Program-made: the position numbers and the translations under genes | From: Micromonospora sediminimaris | GTDB taxonomy: Bacteria; Actinomycetota; Actinomycetes; Mycobacteriales; Micromonosporaceae | Direction: 5' to 3' | Assembly: GCA_900112325.1 (NCBI GenBank) | Contig: FOLJ01000005.1 | Coordinates: 254,134 to 318,133, forward strand | DNA: 64,000 nt | Notes under the pieces: generated by a model | Told to the model about the DNA's origin: nothing | Databases searched by the model: none | Seen by the model: the letters and a program-made list of their open reading frames with translations, nothing else | Shown: in pieces, positions 52,752-60,744 of the stretch | Layout: each line of letters starts with the position of its first letter | Position numbering within the stretch: position 1 is the stretch's first letter

Positions 52752-53609
52752 GTGAAGCACACCCTTTCCCGCCGGCTCCGCCGGCTGGTCAGCGAACGCC
52801 CCTATCAGCTCGTTGCCGGATCCGCCGTGGCCCTCGTACTTGCCACCGGCACCGGAGCCGCCCTCGCCGGCACCGGGAACACCCCGGCACCCACGCAGAC
52901 CACGACCGCCGCCGCCGAACTGCTCAGTGACACGGTGGCCGCGCCGAGTCAGGCGGAGGCCGCGCCGACGACCGCCGCACCCAGCAGCGCCGCGCCGGCC
53001 AGTGCCGCGCCGGCCAGCGCCGCCGCCTCGCCGTCACCGAAGGCCAGCTCGGCTACCCCGGACCCGGACCTGGTCAGCAAGAAGGCGGCACCGAAGCCGC
53101 CGGCCTCGAAGGTTCTGGAGTACGACCACGAGGCCCAGATCAACGGCTACTACTGCGGTCCCGCCGCGGTGCGTAACGCGCTCAGCGCCGCCGGTGTCGC
53201 GCGCAGTCAGGACGCCCTGGCCAGCCAGCTCGGCACCACGTTCGCCGGCACCAACTCGGCCGAGGACACCACCCGCGTCCTCAACGCCGTCGTCAAGGGC
53301 GACCCGTACGAGACCACGATGATCCGTGGCGGTGCGGCCACCCCGGCCCAGATGGACCAGCTCCAGGCGGACGTCGTCGCCGCCATCACCGACGGGCGGG
53401 GCGTCGTGGTGAACGTCGCCGGTTCCGTCACCGACACCGACGGCCGCTGGCACTCGTTCCCCGGCGGCCACTACATCGCCGTGGTCGGCTACCAGGACTC
53501 CGGGCGGCTGGTGAAGATCGCCGACTCGGCGGACGCCTCGTACCCGTCGTACTGGCTCAGCACCATCGACCTGGCCAACTGGGCCGCCACCCGCGGCTAC
53601 TCGGCCTGA
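52752..53609 (+). CDS. Secreted C39-like (papain-fold) peptidase domain protein
   Basis: 285 aa from GTG 52752, ribosome site GTGGAGGAACC. A twin-basic N-terminus and hydrophobic helix (about 20-40) form a signal peptide; residues 45-115 are an Ala/Ser/Pro/Thr linker, probably wall-spanning. Residues 120-285 are a peptidase_C39_2-like domain: Cys in QINGYYCGPAAVRNAL, His in FPGGHYIAVVGY and Asp in KIADSAD. It may cleave peptides or wall cross-links, or be an inactive relative. The c-di-AMP riboswitch upstream makes it a member of the osmotic/wall-stress regulon. Confidence 0.88.
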   Translation: MKHTLSRRLRRLVSERPYQLVAGSAVALVLATGTGAALAGTGNTPAPTQTTTAAAELLSDTVAAPSQAEAAPTTAAPSSAAPASAAPASAAASPSPKASSATPDPDLVSKKAAPKPPASKVLEYDHEAQINGYYCGPAAVRNALSAAGVARSQDALASQLGTTFAGTNSAEDTTRVLNAVVKGDPYETTMIRGGAATPAQMDQLQADVVAAITDGRGVVVNVAGSVTDTDGRWHSFPGGHYIAVVGYQDSGRLVKIADSADASYPSYWLSTIDLANWAATRGYSA

Positions 53610-53630
53610 TCGCATCGTCCCGCTGCACCC

Positions 53631-53662
53631 GGAAGCCCTCGGCCCGCTGGCCGAGGGCTTCC
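53631..53662 (+). terminator. Terminator after the C39-like gene
   Basis: Perfect 14-bp arms GGAAGCCCTCGGCC (53631-53644) and complement (53649-53662), loop CGCT, followed by GTTTC. 21 bp after the stop. Confidence 0.78.
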
Positions 53663-53751
53663 GTTTCGGGTACGTCAAGCGGCGGGTTCATGCTGTGTCG
53701 TCGGGTCGACGTGGCCCGGGTTTCGTCAGGCGTGCGTGCGGTGTTGCGTCG

Positions 53752-53952
53752 TCAGGCGTGCGTGCGGTGCTGCTTCGCCAGGCCGACGAAGCTCGCCCAG
53801 GCGGCCGGGGTGAAGGCCAGCGTGGCGGCGTCGCGGTTCTTGGTGTCGCGGACCAGCACGATGCCGGGCAGGTTGTCGGCGACCTCCACGCAGTCGCCGC
53901 CGCCGGCACCGCTGCGGGTGGACTTGCGCCAGGTCGCGCCGTTCAGATCCAT
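53752..53952 (-). CDS. DUF397 domain protein
   Basis: 66 aa. TWRKSTRSGAGGGDCVEVADN near the start and VLVRDTKNRDAATLAFTPAAWASFV are the DUF397 signature. The family is almost exclusive to actinobacteria and is usually encoded directly after an XRE/DUF5753 regulator, as here (10-bp overlap). It is thought to act as the regulator's partner or antagonist in developmental switches related to the bldB/whiJ group. ATG 53952 is used; longer starts are inside the upstream gene. Confidence 0.88.
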   Translation of the reverse strand: MDLNGATWRKSTRSGAGGGDCVEVADNLPGIVLVRDTKNRDAATLAFTPAAWASFVGLAKQHRTHA

Positions 53953-54755
53953 GGCTTCACAACATCCTTCATGCGCTCGATCGACTGGCGGCCGGACAGT
54001 GCCTCGTTGCGCACCGTCTCCCACCGGGACAGCAGGTCACTCAGGTCGCCGTCCTTGTCGACCAGGACGCCGCCGAGTTGGGTTTCGAGATTACCCACCC
54101 AGTCACCGTCCGCCCCCCTCGCCAGGATGAAGGGGCCGGTCAGTCCGATGTGCATGCCGACGCCGGTGGGCACCAGGTGCACGCTGATGTTGGGTCGGGT
54201 GGCCAGCGCCATGAGGTGGTGCACCTGCTCGACCAGCACGTCCTTCAGCTCCTCGTCGACCCGCCGCAGCACCACCTCGTCGATCACCGCGATGAGCTGG
54301 GGCGGGTCGTCCTGCTCCAGCACCGTCTGCCGGGCCATCCGGTTGGCCAGCCGCCGCTCCACTCCCGCCTCGGTCAGCGCGGCGTCGGTCCGAATCACCG
54401 CGCGGGCGTAGCGCTCGGTCTGGAGCAGGCCCGGAACCAGCGTCGGCTGGTAACAGCGGAGCTGCCGGGCGTTCCGCTCCGCCTCCAGGTAGGGCAGGAA
54501 CCACGCGGGTTGGCGCAGGGCCTCGGCGGTTCGCAGCAACTCCTCGAACATGCCCCCGGTCTCCAGGACCTCGTCCGCCCGCTTCGCGTACGGCCGGTCG
54601 AGCGGGCGGGTGCCCACCTCCACAGCGGACACCAGGGACGCCGAATAGTTCGTCCGCCTACCGAACTCCTCCTGGTTCATGCCTGCGGCAGTACGCAGCC
54701 GGCGAAGCTGCGTACGGATCAACTCATGCAGGTCGGAAGGCTGCTCGCGTTCCAT
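53943..54755 (-). CDS. XRE-family regulator with DUF5753 domain
   Basis: 270 aa from ATG 54755 behind GGAGGGGAC. The helix-turn-helix spans about 12-66 (IRTQLRRLRTAAGMNQEEFGRRTNYSASLVSAVE, in part). The C-terminal DUF5753 domain has YQPTLVPGLLQTERYARAVI and RMARQTVLEQDDPPQL. In actinomycetes these pair with DUF397 proteins (WhiJ-like modules). The regulator overlaps the DUF397 gene and is divergent from two small genes, one with a CxxxGQPWPC motif, which are the likely targets or members of the module. Confidence 0.92.
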   Translation of the reverse strand: MEREQPSDLHELIRTQLRRLRTAAGMNQEEFGRRTNYSASLVSAVEVGTRPLDRPYAKRADEVLETGGMFEELLRTAEALRQPAWFLPYLEAERNARQLRCYQPTLVPGLLQTERYARAVIRTDAALTEAGVERRLANRMARQTVLEQDDPPQLIAVIDEVVLRRVDEELKDVLVEQVHHLMALATRPNISVHLVPTGVGMHIGLTGPFILARGADGDWVGNLETQLGGVLVDKDGDLSDLLSRWETVRNEALSGRQSIERMKDVVKPWI

Positions 54756-54991
54756 GTCCCCTCCACCGGGTCTGTCAAGATCGCCAAGAGGCCGCCCAGC
54801 GCTGGATCGGGGCACCCGGGCCCCACCGTGGCCAGCGTCGATGCCTTCCGACCGTAGTGCCGTGCTCACCAGACTGTCACGCAACGGGGCCGCTCCCATC
54901 CACAGGGGACGGGGCGGTTCTGTCCCGGGGCCGCCCGTGCGCCTTCCCCCGCGTCCGGGCGGCCCCTCCGATCGCTGACTGGGAGGTTGAT

Positions 54992-55276
54992 GTGCGTACC
55001 CGGGTTGCCTGGTACCTGTGCCCGACGACGCTGCTGCCGGTGTACTCGCCGGGACGGCAGTCGCTGCCGGAGCACTGGCCAGGGCGGCAGTCACCGCCGG
55101 CGCACTCGCCAGGGCGGCAGGATCAGCACGAGACGTACCTGCCGCAGCGTCGGCGGGGCACGCACCTGCCGAAGTGGATGCGGGAGCCGACCCGGCCGTT
55201 GCCGATGCCGCGTCCGGGGCGTCCCGGCTGGCTCACCCCCGGGCAGCAGTGGCGGGCCAACGGAGGCCAGTGGTGA
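54992..55276 (+). CDS. Small Pro/Arg-rich hypothetical protein of the XRE/DUF397 module
   Basis: 94 aa from GTG 54992 with GGGAGG upstream. It starts VRTRVAWYLCPTTLLPVY and then has a repeated SPGRQS/WPGRQS/SPGRQ segment encoded by 30-bp tandem units (about 55048-55121). The rest is Pro, Arg, Gln and Trp-rich with no domain I know. GTGA overlap with the next gene implies co-translation. Divergent from the XRE gene. The low complexity leaves some doubt, but the ribosome site and overlap support coding. Confidence 0.62.
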   Translation: MRTRVAWYLCPTTLLPVYSPGRQSLPEHWPGRQSPPAHSPGRQDQHETYLPQRRRGTHLPKWMREPTRPLPMPRPGRPGWLTPGQQWRANGGQW

Positions 55277-55611
55277 CCGCTGGCGGTTCGGGTGCGATCA
55301 CCACCCGACTCTTCGCCCCTGAGCGGGGTCCGCGTCCGCAGCGTCCGTACGCCTCTGGCGGCGAGGTGCCGCACACCCCGTTACGGCCGATGTGGTGCTG
55401 CCGCGCCGACGGGCAACCCTGGCCGTGCGGGCAGGCCCGGCTGCTGCTGCGCGTCGAGTACGACGGGAACCTGCCCGGCCTGTCCATCTACCTCGCCGGC
55501 CTGATGTACGACGCCATGCGCGACCTCTACCACCTCAACCCCCACGACACCCCCGAACCCACCACCCTCTTCACCCGCTTCATAGCCTGGACCCGCCGCC
55601 AGCCCGCCTAA
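55273..55611 (+). CDS. Small protein with CxxxGQPWPC motif
   Basis: 112 aa from GTG 55273, overlapping the preceding stop. The centre reads MWCCRADGQPWPC followed by ARLLLRVEYDGN and a helix SIYLAGLMYDAMRDLYHL. It is clearly related to the C-terminus of the protein at 4720-5376. Family members commonly lie beside XRE/DUF397 pairs in actinomycetes (my recollection of such loci). Cys-rich motif suggests metal or redox function; unproven. Confidence 0.8.
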   Translation: MTAGGSGAITTRLFAPERGPRPQRPYASGGEVPHTPLRPMWCCRADGQPWPCGQARLLLRVEYDGNLPGLSIYLAGLMYDAMRDLYHLNPHDTPEPTTLFTRFIAWTRRQPA

Positions 55612-55643
55612 CGACCCCCGCCGCCACCACCACCACCATCACA

Positions 55644-55696
55644 CGAGATCTTGGAAAGTTTCCGTTATTCGCTAACGGAAACTTTCCAAGATCTCG
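55644..55696. repeat. Perfect 24-bp inverted repeat
   Basis: CGAGATCTTGGAAAGTTTCC... (55644-55667) and its exact complement (55673-55696) around TTCGC. The arms are far less GC-rich than the surroundings. It lies 32 bp after a stop, so it can end the two-gene transcript; its A+T-rich arms and perfection also suit a mobile intergenic repeat. Confidence 0.8.
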
Positions 55697-55843
55697 GCGG
55701 ATCGTCGCGGATCCTGTGCGCCAGGTGAAGCAGAGCAAGTGCGCCGTTCCGGCAGGGCCTGTCGCGGGCGCGGGGGCGCGGGGGTGGGGGCGATGCGACG
55801 ATCAGGGGTGAGATCGACCTCGACGTCTGATGCGGGGGGAAGC

Positions 55844-56653
55844 ATGGGGGAGCAGGAGCCGTACGCGGGGCTGGCCACCACGTTCGACACGGCCGCCGAG
55901 CTGTACGAGCGGGCCCGACCAGGCTATCCGGAGCCGTTGTTCGACGACCTGGCCGCGACGACGGGCCTGGTGACCGGGCCGGCCAGGGTGCTGGAAATCG
56001 GCACGGGCACCGGCCAGGCCACCCGTGGTCTGCTGGCGCGCGGCTGGCAGGTGGTCACCCTGGAACCGGGACGGGAACTGGCCTCGGTGGCGCGCCGCGT
56101 GCTCGCCGGTCGCGGAGACGTACGCGTCGTGGAGTCGCCCTTCGAGCGGTGGGAAGCCGGCGACCTCGCGCCCTTCGACCTCGTCTTCGCTGCCACGTCG
56201 TGGCACTGGCTGGGCCCGGAGGTCGCCTACCGCCGTGCCGCCGAACTGCTGCGCCCCGGCGGTCACCTGGCCATCGTGGCCACCGAGCACGTGTCACCGC
56301 CCGGGGGTGACGACTTCTTCCGGCAGGTCGAGCGGATCTACGACGAGGTCGGCATGGGCGACGGGCAGGGCGGCCCGAAACCACCCGAGGCGATCGCGGC
56401 CCCCGATGTGGCGGCGATGGCGGGCAGCGGCTTCTTCGCCCACCCGACCGTGCACCGCTACGTCTGGAGCCGCGACTACACCGCCGAGGAGTATCTGACC
56501 CTGCTCTCCACGTACTCCGGTCATATTGCCGCCGCGCCCTGGCAGCGACGGACCCTCTTCGACGGGATCCGGCAGCTTATCGCCGCTCGCCCGGCCGGGA
56601 CGGTACGCAAGCACTACCTGAACACCCTCCAGATCGCCGTACGCGTCGACTGA
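55844..56653 (+). CDS. Class I SAM-dependent methyltransferase
   Basis: 269 aa from ATG 55844 with GGGGGGAAGC upstream (a longer ORF start is not needed). Motif I VLEIGTGTGQATRGLL near 52, VTLEPGRELASVA (motif II) and FDLVFAATSWHWLGP with LLRPGGHLAIV (motif III) are of the Methyltransf_11/ubiE group. Substrate unknown; the type is common in actinomycetes with small-molecule substrates. No operon partner. Confidence 0.9.
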   Translation: MGEQEPYAGLATTFDTAAELYERARPGYPEPLFDDLAATTGLVTGPARVLEIGTGTGQATRGLLARGWQVVTLEPGRELASVARRVLAGRGDVRVVESPFERWEAGDLAPFDLVFAATSWHWLGPEVAYRRAAELLRPGGHLAIVATEHVSPPGGDDFFRQVERIYDEVGMGDGQGGPKPPEAIAAPDVAAMAGSGFFAHPTVHRYVWSRDYTAEEYLTLLSTYSGHIAAAPWQRRTLFDGIRQLIAARPAGTVRKHYLNTLQIAVRVD

Positions 56654-56694
56654 CGGCCGACCTGTCGCGTCCGCCGCTCTGGCAGCATGGCGAC

Positions 56695-57030
56695 GTGCTG
56701 ATCTACAAGATCCTGCTGCCGGCCGAGTGGGCCGAGTTCCAGGCTGCGGGCCGGTTCAACGGCTCACCGTTCGACCGGGACAGCGGCTACATCCACTGTT
56801 CGTCGCGATCCCAACTGGCCGCCACGGCGGCACGGGTCTTCGGCGATCAGCCGCAGCTTGTCGTCGTCGCGCTCGACGCGTCCCTGCTCGGTGGTGCGCT
56901 GCGGTGGGAGGACGCCCCGAATGGTGGGCCGTTCCCGCACGTCTACGCGGCACTGCCGGCGGCAGCGATTCGTGGGGTCCACGAGGTCGCGGGTGCGGCC
57001 CGGGTGGACGAGGCGGTTCCCCTGGCATAG
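56695..57030 (+). CDS. DUF952 family protein
   Basis: 111 aa starting GTG 56695. IYKILLPAEWAEF, FDRDSGYIHCSSRSQL and GGPFPHVYAAL are the DUF952 signature. Function not established; the fold recalls glutathione-transferase-like or ADP-ribosyl-binding small proteins (uncertain). No ribosome site; CAGCAT lies six bases upstream, a weak leaderless -10. Confidence 0.86.
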   Translation: MLIYKILLPAEWAEFQAAGRFNGSPFDRDSGYIHCSSRSQLAATAARVFGDQPQLVVVALDASLLGGALRWEDAPNGGPFPHVYAALPAAAIRGVHEVAGAARVDEAVPLA

Positions 57031-57111
57031 CCGGCGGCGGGCGCGGGGCGCGTCGCGCACCTGCGTCCGCCGCCGGTCTGCTCGGCGTCGCGGCGAAGCC
57101 GGATCAGGGGG

Positions 57112-57762
57112 TCAGCACCGTTCCCATTTGAGGTTGAAGAGGGTGTCGACGTCGCCCTCGGTCGTCGTCATGGACATGCTGACGTTCGATCCGGCGGTGC
57201 CCGGGTCCACTCTCAACTCGGTGTTGACGTTGAGTACCCGCTGTTGCCCGCAGGGCGTGTAGACCAGCACGGGGGCGACGTCCGAGGTGCCCCAGAAACC
57301 GTTGTAGGGGCCGGTGAAGGTCGCGTCGGTGCGGCTGGTCTCGGACGAGCCCTGCCAGTAGTAGGTCGTACGCTGGCGACCGGTCGCGCCGGTGGGGATC
57401 CGGGCCCGGCCCCGGTAGTCGGCGGCCGCTACGGCGATGGTCCAGCCGGCCGGCACGGTGACGAGCACACCGAGCTGACAGTTCTTTCGGCTGTCGGTGA
57501 CATCGACGCCGCGGCCCGCCGTCGCGACGAAGTCGTAGTACCGGATCCGGAAGCCGGTGTTGTCGGGATGGGCCACCACCCGCGCGGTGCCGGGCGAGCA
57601 ACCGGAGCCGTTGGCAGCCACCACCTCGACGGTGATCTCGCTGTCCGGTGCAGCGGTGGCAGCGGATGGAGCGGCGTGGGCCGGTGCGGACAGGGACAAC
57701 GCGAGAACCGTGCCGAGTACGGCGAAGATCCCGGTTCTCGCGCCGACGAGGTTCTTTGTCAT
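57112..57762 (-). CDS. Secreted DUF4360 protein
   Basis: 216 aa. Signal peptide (GIFAVLGTVLALSLSAPAHA), then the DUF4360 pattern: ANGSGCSPGTARVVAHPDN near 50, DSRKNCQLGVLVTVPAGW near 93, and paired Cys near the end (YTPCGQQRVLNVNTEL, LKWERC). About 35-40% identical by eye to the divergent neighbour at 58225, so they are paralogues. Family function unknown; some fungal and actinobacterial members are secreted and associated with stress or development. Confidence 0.88.
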   Translation of the reverse strand: MTKNLVGARTGIFAVLGTVLALSLSAPAHAAPSAATAAPDSEITVEVVAANGSGCSPGTARVVAHPDNTGFRIRYYDFVATAGRGVDVTDSRKNCQLGVLVTVPAGWTIAVAAADYRGRARIPTGATGRQRTTYYWQGSSETSRTDATFTGPYNGFWGTSDVAPVLVYTPCGQQRVLNVNTELRVDPGTAGSNVSMSMTTTEGDVDTLFNLKWERC

Positions 57763-58224
57763 TCCGTTCCTCTCGGATGCAGTTGATGTTCACCGAATTC
57801 AACGCGTGTTTCTTCGCCGAACGGCCGTGAGGCGCTTCGCGTGCCGGCCCGTTGTGGGTGGCGGTGAGTAGCACTCGGTTGGCGTTCTGCGAGAGGATGC
57901 TAGCGATGGGGGGCGAGGGTCGCAAGCATCAGTCTCCGTCTATGTGATCCAATGCTGGCCTTTGCTTGATCGGAATTGCCAGACGCGGAGATCAACCTCT
58001 ATAACTGTTGCTGCGTAAGGGGTATCTGCCCGATCAACTGGCGGTGCGGGCCCAGGTTTCGAGCGATCTCCACCCTGTGGGACGTGGTGAAGTCGCCGGA
58101 CTAAGCCGAATAAGATTCGGCTCGACATCCGCTGTCGACAAATCGAAATTACATTGACAGTCATCTATGTCTGTACGTAGCTTGTTCCGCATGTGGGTTC
58201 GTTTCCTGTACCGGAGGAGGATTC
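57763..58224. other. Intergenic region between divergent DUF4360 genes
   Basis: A 462-bp gap, less GC-rich around 57930-58180. A promoter for the rightward gene is TTGACA (58154-58159), 18 bp, TAGCTT (58178-58183). GGAGGAGG precedes its ATG. I see no equally clear promoter for the leftward gene. Confidence 0.6.
58154..58183 (+). promoter_or_regulatory. Promoter of the rightward DUF4360 gene
   Basis: Consensus -35 TTGACA (58154-58159), 18-bp spacer, -10 TAGCTT (58178-58183), 41 bp before the ATG. Confidence 0.6.
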
Positions 58225-58872
58225 ATGCGTAAACTGCTGACGCGGGGCGGCGTGGTGCTTGCGCTACTCGCTTCATCGTTGACCGTGGGGGCGTCGGCGT
58301 CCGCTAAGGGAGTCATGGATGATCCGCCCACCGACAAGGTCGTCATCGACCTTGTCGCGATGGCGGGCTCGGGGTGCCGGCCGGGCACTGCCGATGTCGC
58401 GGTCTCCCCGGACAACACCGCCTTCACCACCATCTACAGCGACTACCTCGTCCAGGCGGGGCCGGGCATCCCGGTCACCGACGGGCGGCGGAACTGCCAG
58501 CTCAACGTGCTGGTCCACGCTCCGGCCGGTTACACCTTCGCGATCGTCAAGGTGGACTACCGCGGGTACGGGCTGCTCAACCCGGGCGCCATCGCCTCGG
58601 CGCGGGCGAACTACTACTTCCAGGGCATGACGCAGAGCACCTTCAGCAACCACCCGATCCCCGCCCCGCTCGACGACAACTGGATGGTGACCGACGAGGT
58701 GCCGATCGCCTCCGTGGTCTGGCACCCCTGCGGCGAGCTGCGCAACCTGAACATCAACACCGAGCTGCGCCTGAGCCGGGGCCGGTCCACGGACACGAAC
58801 TTCCTCACGATGGACTCGACCGACGGCAGCATCCAGACGATGTACCACCTCGCCTGGCAGCCCTGCCCGTGA
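58225..58872 (+). CDS. Secreted DUF4360 protein
   Basis: 215 aa. Signal peptide (LLTRGGVVLALLASSLTVGASASA). Domain landmarks: MAGSGCRPGTADVAVSPDN near 50, TDGRRNCQLNVLVHAPAGY, DYRGYGLLNPGA, VWHPCGELRNLNINTELRL and a terminal Cys. The same cysteine spacing as its divergent paralogue suggests two conserved disulfides. ATG 58225 follows GGAGGAGG. Function unknown. Confidence 0.9.
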   Translation: MRKLLTRGGVVLALLASSLTVGASASAKGVMDDPPTDKVVIDLVAMAGSGCRPGTADVAVSPDNTAFTTIYSDYLVQAGPGIPVTDGRRNCQLNVLVHAPAGYTFAIVKVDYRGYGLLNPGAIASARANYYFQGMTQSTFSNHPIPAPLDDNWMVTDEVPIASVVWHPCGELRNLNINTELRLSRGRSTDTNFLTMDSTDGSIQTMYHLAWQPCP

Positions 58873-58894
58873 CCTGACGCGGCCTACGCCTCAG

Positions 58895-58923
58895 GAGGGT
58901 GGTCGGCGTCGCCGGCCACCCTC
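58895..58923. terminator. Bidirectional hairpin after DUF4360 gene
   Basis: GAGGGTGGTCGGCG...CGCCGGCCACCCTC, 13-bp arms with one mismatch, centre TC, 22 bp after the stop. Confidence 0.65.
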
Positions 58924-58937
58924 ACCGGGTGCCCGGG

Positions 58938-59003
58938 GGCTGGCGGGCCGCGCCGCACCGGCTGGCGGGCCGCGCCGCACCGGCTGGCGGGCCGCGCCGC
59001 ACC
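58938..59003. repeat. Three perfect tandem copies of a 22-bp GC-rich unit
   Basis: GGCTGGCGGGCCGCGCCGCA+CC occurs three times without a mismatch (58938-58959, 58960-58981, 58982-59003), in the gap between convergent genes. It is untranslated. Probably a replication-slippage array that can vary in copy number between strains. Confidence 0.9.
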
Positions 59004-59010
59004 CGTGATC

Positions 59011-60708
59011 TCAGGTGGCGGAGGGGGAGGGCGCGGCGACCGCGGTGCGTTGCGCCGGTGCGGTCCAGGCCGGGTCCAGTTCGCGTCGGGCAGCGGCCAG
59101 GAAGACCTCGGCGTACGAGTCGGCGGGGAAGTCGCCCAGGTAGCGGGTGCGGGTGGCCCAGCGCGCCTCGGCGAGCGGGTCGGTGTCGAGCAGCCCGGTC
59201 AGCACGTCGTCCAGGTTGGCCATGTCCCGGCGCAGCACGTAGCCGGCGGCGGCCAGCGGGAAGCGTTCGACGAACCGGTCGCCGTCGGTGCCCATGTCGG
59301 TCACCGCGTACGGCTTGCCCGAGTAGAGCCAGTCGGAGAGCACCCCGGAGACGTCGGAGACCAGCGCGTCCGCGCGGTTGACGCAGTCGGTCAGGGTGAG
59401 CTTGCTCGCGGCGGCACCGTGGAGGTGCGCCCGGCCGGTGCGGGCCCGGTCGGCGGCGAGCAGGTCGTGCAGCCGCGCCAACTGCCGGGCCGAGGCCGGG
59501 TTCTGCGCGGTGTAGGGGTGGGCCCGCAGGATGACCGTGGCCCCCCGGTCCAACAGGCGTCGGAGCAGGGGCTCGGCCACCGGCAGCGAGCAGTAGTCGG
59601 CGTCGGCGTTGTGCCCGGTCCAGGTGGGGGTGTAGAGCACCGTCGGATTCGTCAGCCCCCGCGTCGGCCGCGAACGCACCTCGATCGCCTCGACCTGGGG
59701 ACGGCCGACCACCACGAACTTCTCGGCGGGGATGTCGATTCCGGCCCGTGCGTACCGGTCGATGGCCGCCTCACCGGCGACGAAGATCCGGTCGAAGATC
59801 GCCGAGACCGGGTTGGCGCTGGGCGCCTTGTCGCTGTCACCGTGATGCAACTGCACGTGGGTGAGCTGGGTGAACCTGATGCAGTGACTGTTCTTCGCGC
59901 CGTGGTTGACGTAGAACGCCGCCCGCAGGCTCGGCACCAGCACCTCGTCCATGCTCCGGGTGGTGGGGCAGTAGACCACCGGGGCGGTGGTGGCCGCCGC
60001 GATGGTGGCCAGGAACTCGGGCTCCCGCACCATCACCACGAAGGGCCGGCCGATCCGTTCCAGGTACGGCAGCCACATGGTGACCTGGTACTCGGAGCCG
60101 GGCGGGGCCGAGAAGTGCAGGACGAACTCGGGCTGGTGCCGGCGCAGCGCCCGGGCCACCGCCGACCCGGTCGGGGACGGCCGGAACCGGCGCCGGGCCA
60201 GGTCGAGGGCGACGGCCGCGGCGGCACCGCCCACCAGCAGCGTCGCCGCCAGGGCCAGGGCCGCGGGCAGCCCCGCCAGCGCGGCCAGGGCCAGCAGACC
60301 GAGCAGTACGGCCACAGCGTCGCCGAGCACCGCCGCGACCTGTGGCACCCAGGCGCGTACCGGAAGGTTGGCGGCGCGGATCTCCAGGTTTCCGGCCTGG
60401 CGCAGCGGACCGGTGAGCAGCACCAGGCCCAGCAGGACCAGGGCGGTCGCGGCCAGGGCCGGGTCGAAACCGGCGTCGAGTTGGCGGGCGTAGCCGACCA
60501 GCACCCCGGCCGCGATCAGCGCGGTCTCGGCGACGTTGTCGGCACCGGGTCGCACCCGGCGCTCCCAGACCGTGGCGGCGAGCGCCACCACGGCCAGGCA
60601 GAGCCCCCAGGCGGTCGCTCCGGTGAGTGCGACCACCAGGAAGGCCAGGACCGCCCCACCGGTGGCCAGGCCCCGTGCGGTCAACTTCCGGACCAGCTCA
60701 CCACGCAT
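59011..60708 (-). CDS. CDP-glycerol/CDP-ribitol glycerophosphotransferase-like (TagB/TagF family) membrane protein
   Basis: 565 aa. Residues 15-185 hold about five to six membrane helices, then a TagF-type domain with the CDP-alditol-binding region. Landmarks: HVQLHHGDSDKAPSANP, a late DVSGVLSDWLYSGKPYAVTD and VILRAHPYTAQNP. Members transfer glycerol- or ribitol-phosphate to growing wall or membrane polymers. Next to a CDP-ribitol-type synthase gene (36 bp upstream), so poly(ribitol phosphate) assembly is likely. It is convergent with DUF4360 and no strong ribosome site is visible at ATG 60708. Confidence 0.87.
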   Translation of the reverse strand: MRGELVRKLTARGLATGGAVLAFLVVALTGATAWGLCLAVVALAATVWERRVRPGADNVAETALIAAGVLVGYARQLDAGFDPALAATALVLLGLVLLTGPLRQAGNLEIRAANLPVRAWVPQVAAVLGDAVAVLLGLLALAALAGLPAALALAATLLVGGAAAAVALDLARRRFRPSPTGSAVARALRRHQPEFVLHFSAPPGSEYQVTMWLPYLERIGRPFVVMVREPEFLATIAAATTAPVVYCPTTRSMDEVLVPSLRAAFYVNHGAKNSHCIRFTQLTHVQLHHGDSDKAPSANPVSAIFDRIFVAGEAAIDRYARAGIDIPAEKFVVVGRPQVEAIEVRSRPTRGLTNPTVLYTPTWTGHNADADYCSLPVAEPLLRRLLDRGATVILRAHPYTAQNPASARQLARLHDLLAADRARTGRAHLHGAAASKLTLTDCVNRADALVSDVSGVLSDWLYSGKPYAVTDMGTDGDRFVERFPLAAAGYVLRRDMANLDDVLTGLLDTDPLAEARWATRTRYLGDFPADSYAEVFLAAARRELDPAWTAPAQRTAVAAPSPSAT

Positions 60709-60744
60709 TTCGGTGTCGCTTTCGCGGTCGTGTGGTCGGACGGG

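Noticed and set aside
58938..59003. Tandem 22-bp repeats as a CRISPR array
   Set aside because: Repeats are directly adjacent with no spacers, and no cas genes are present.
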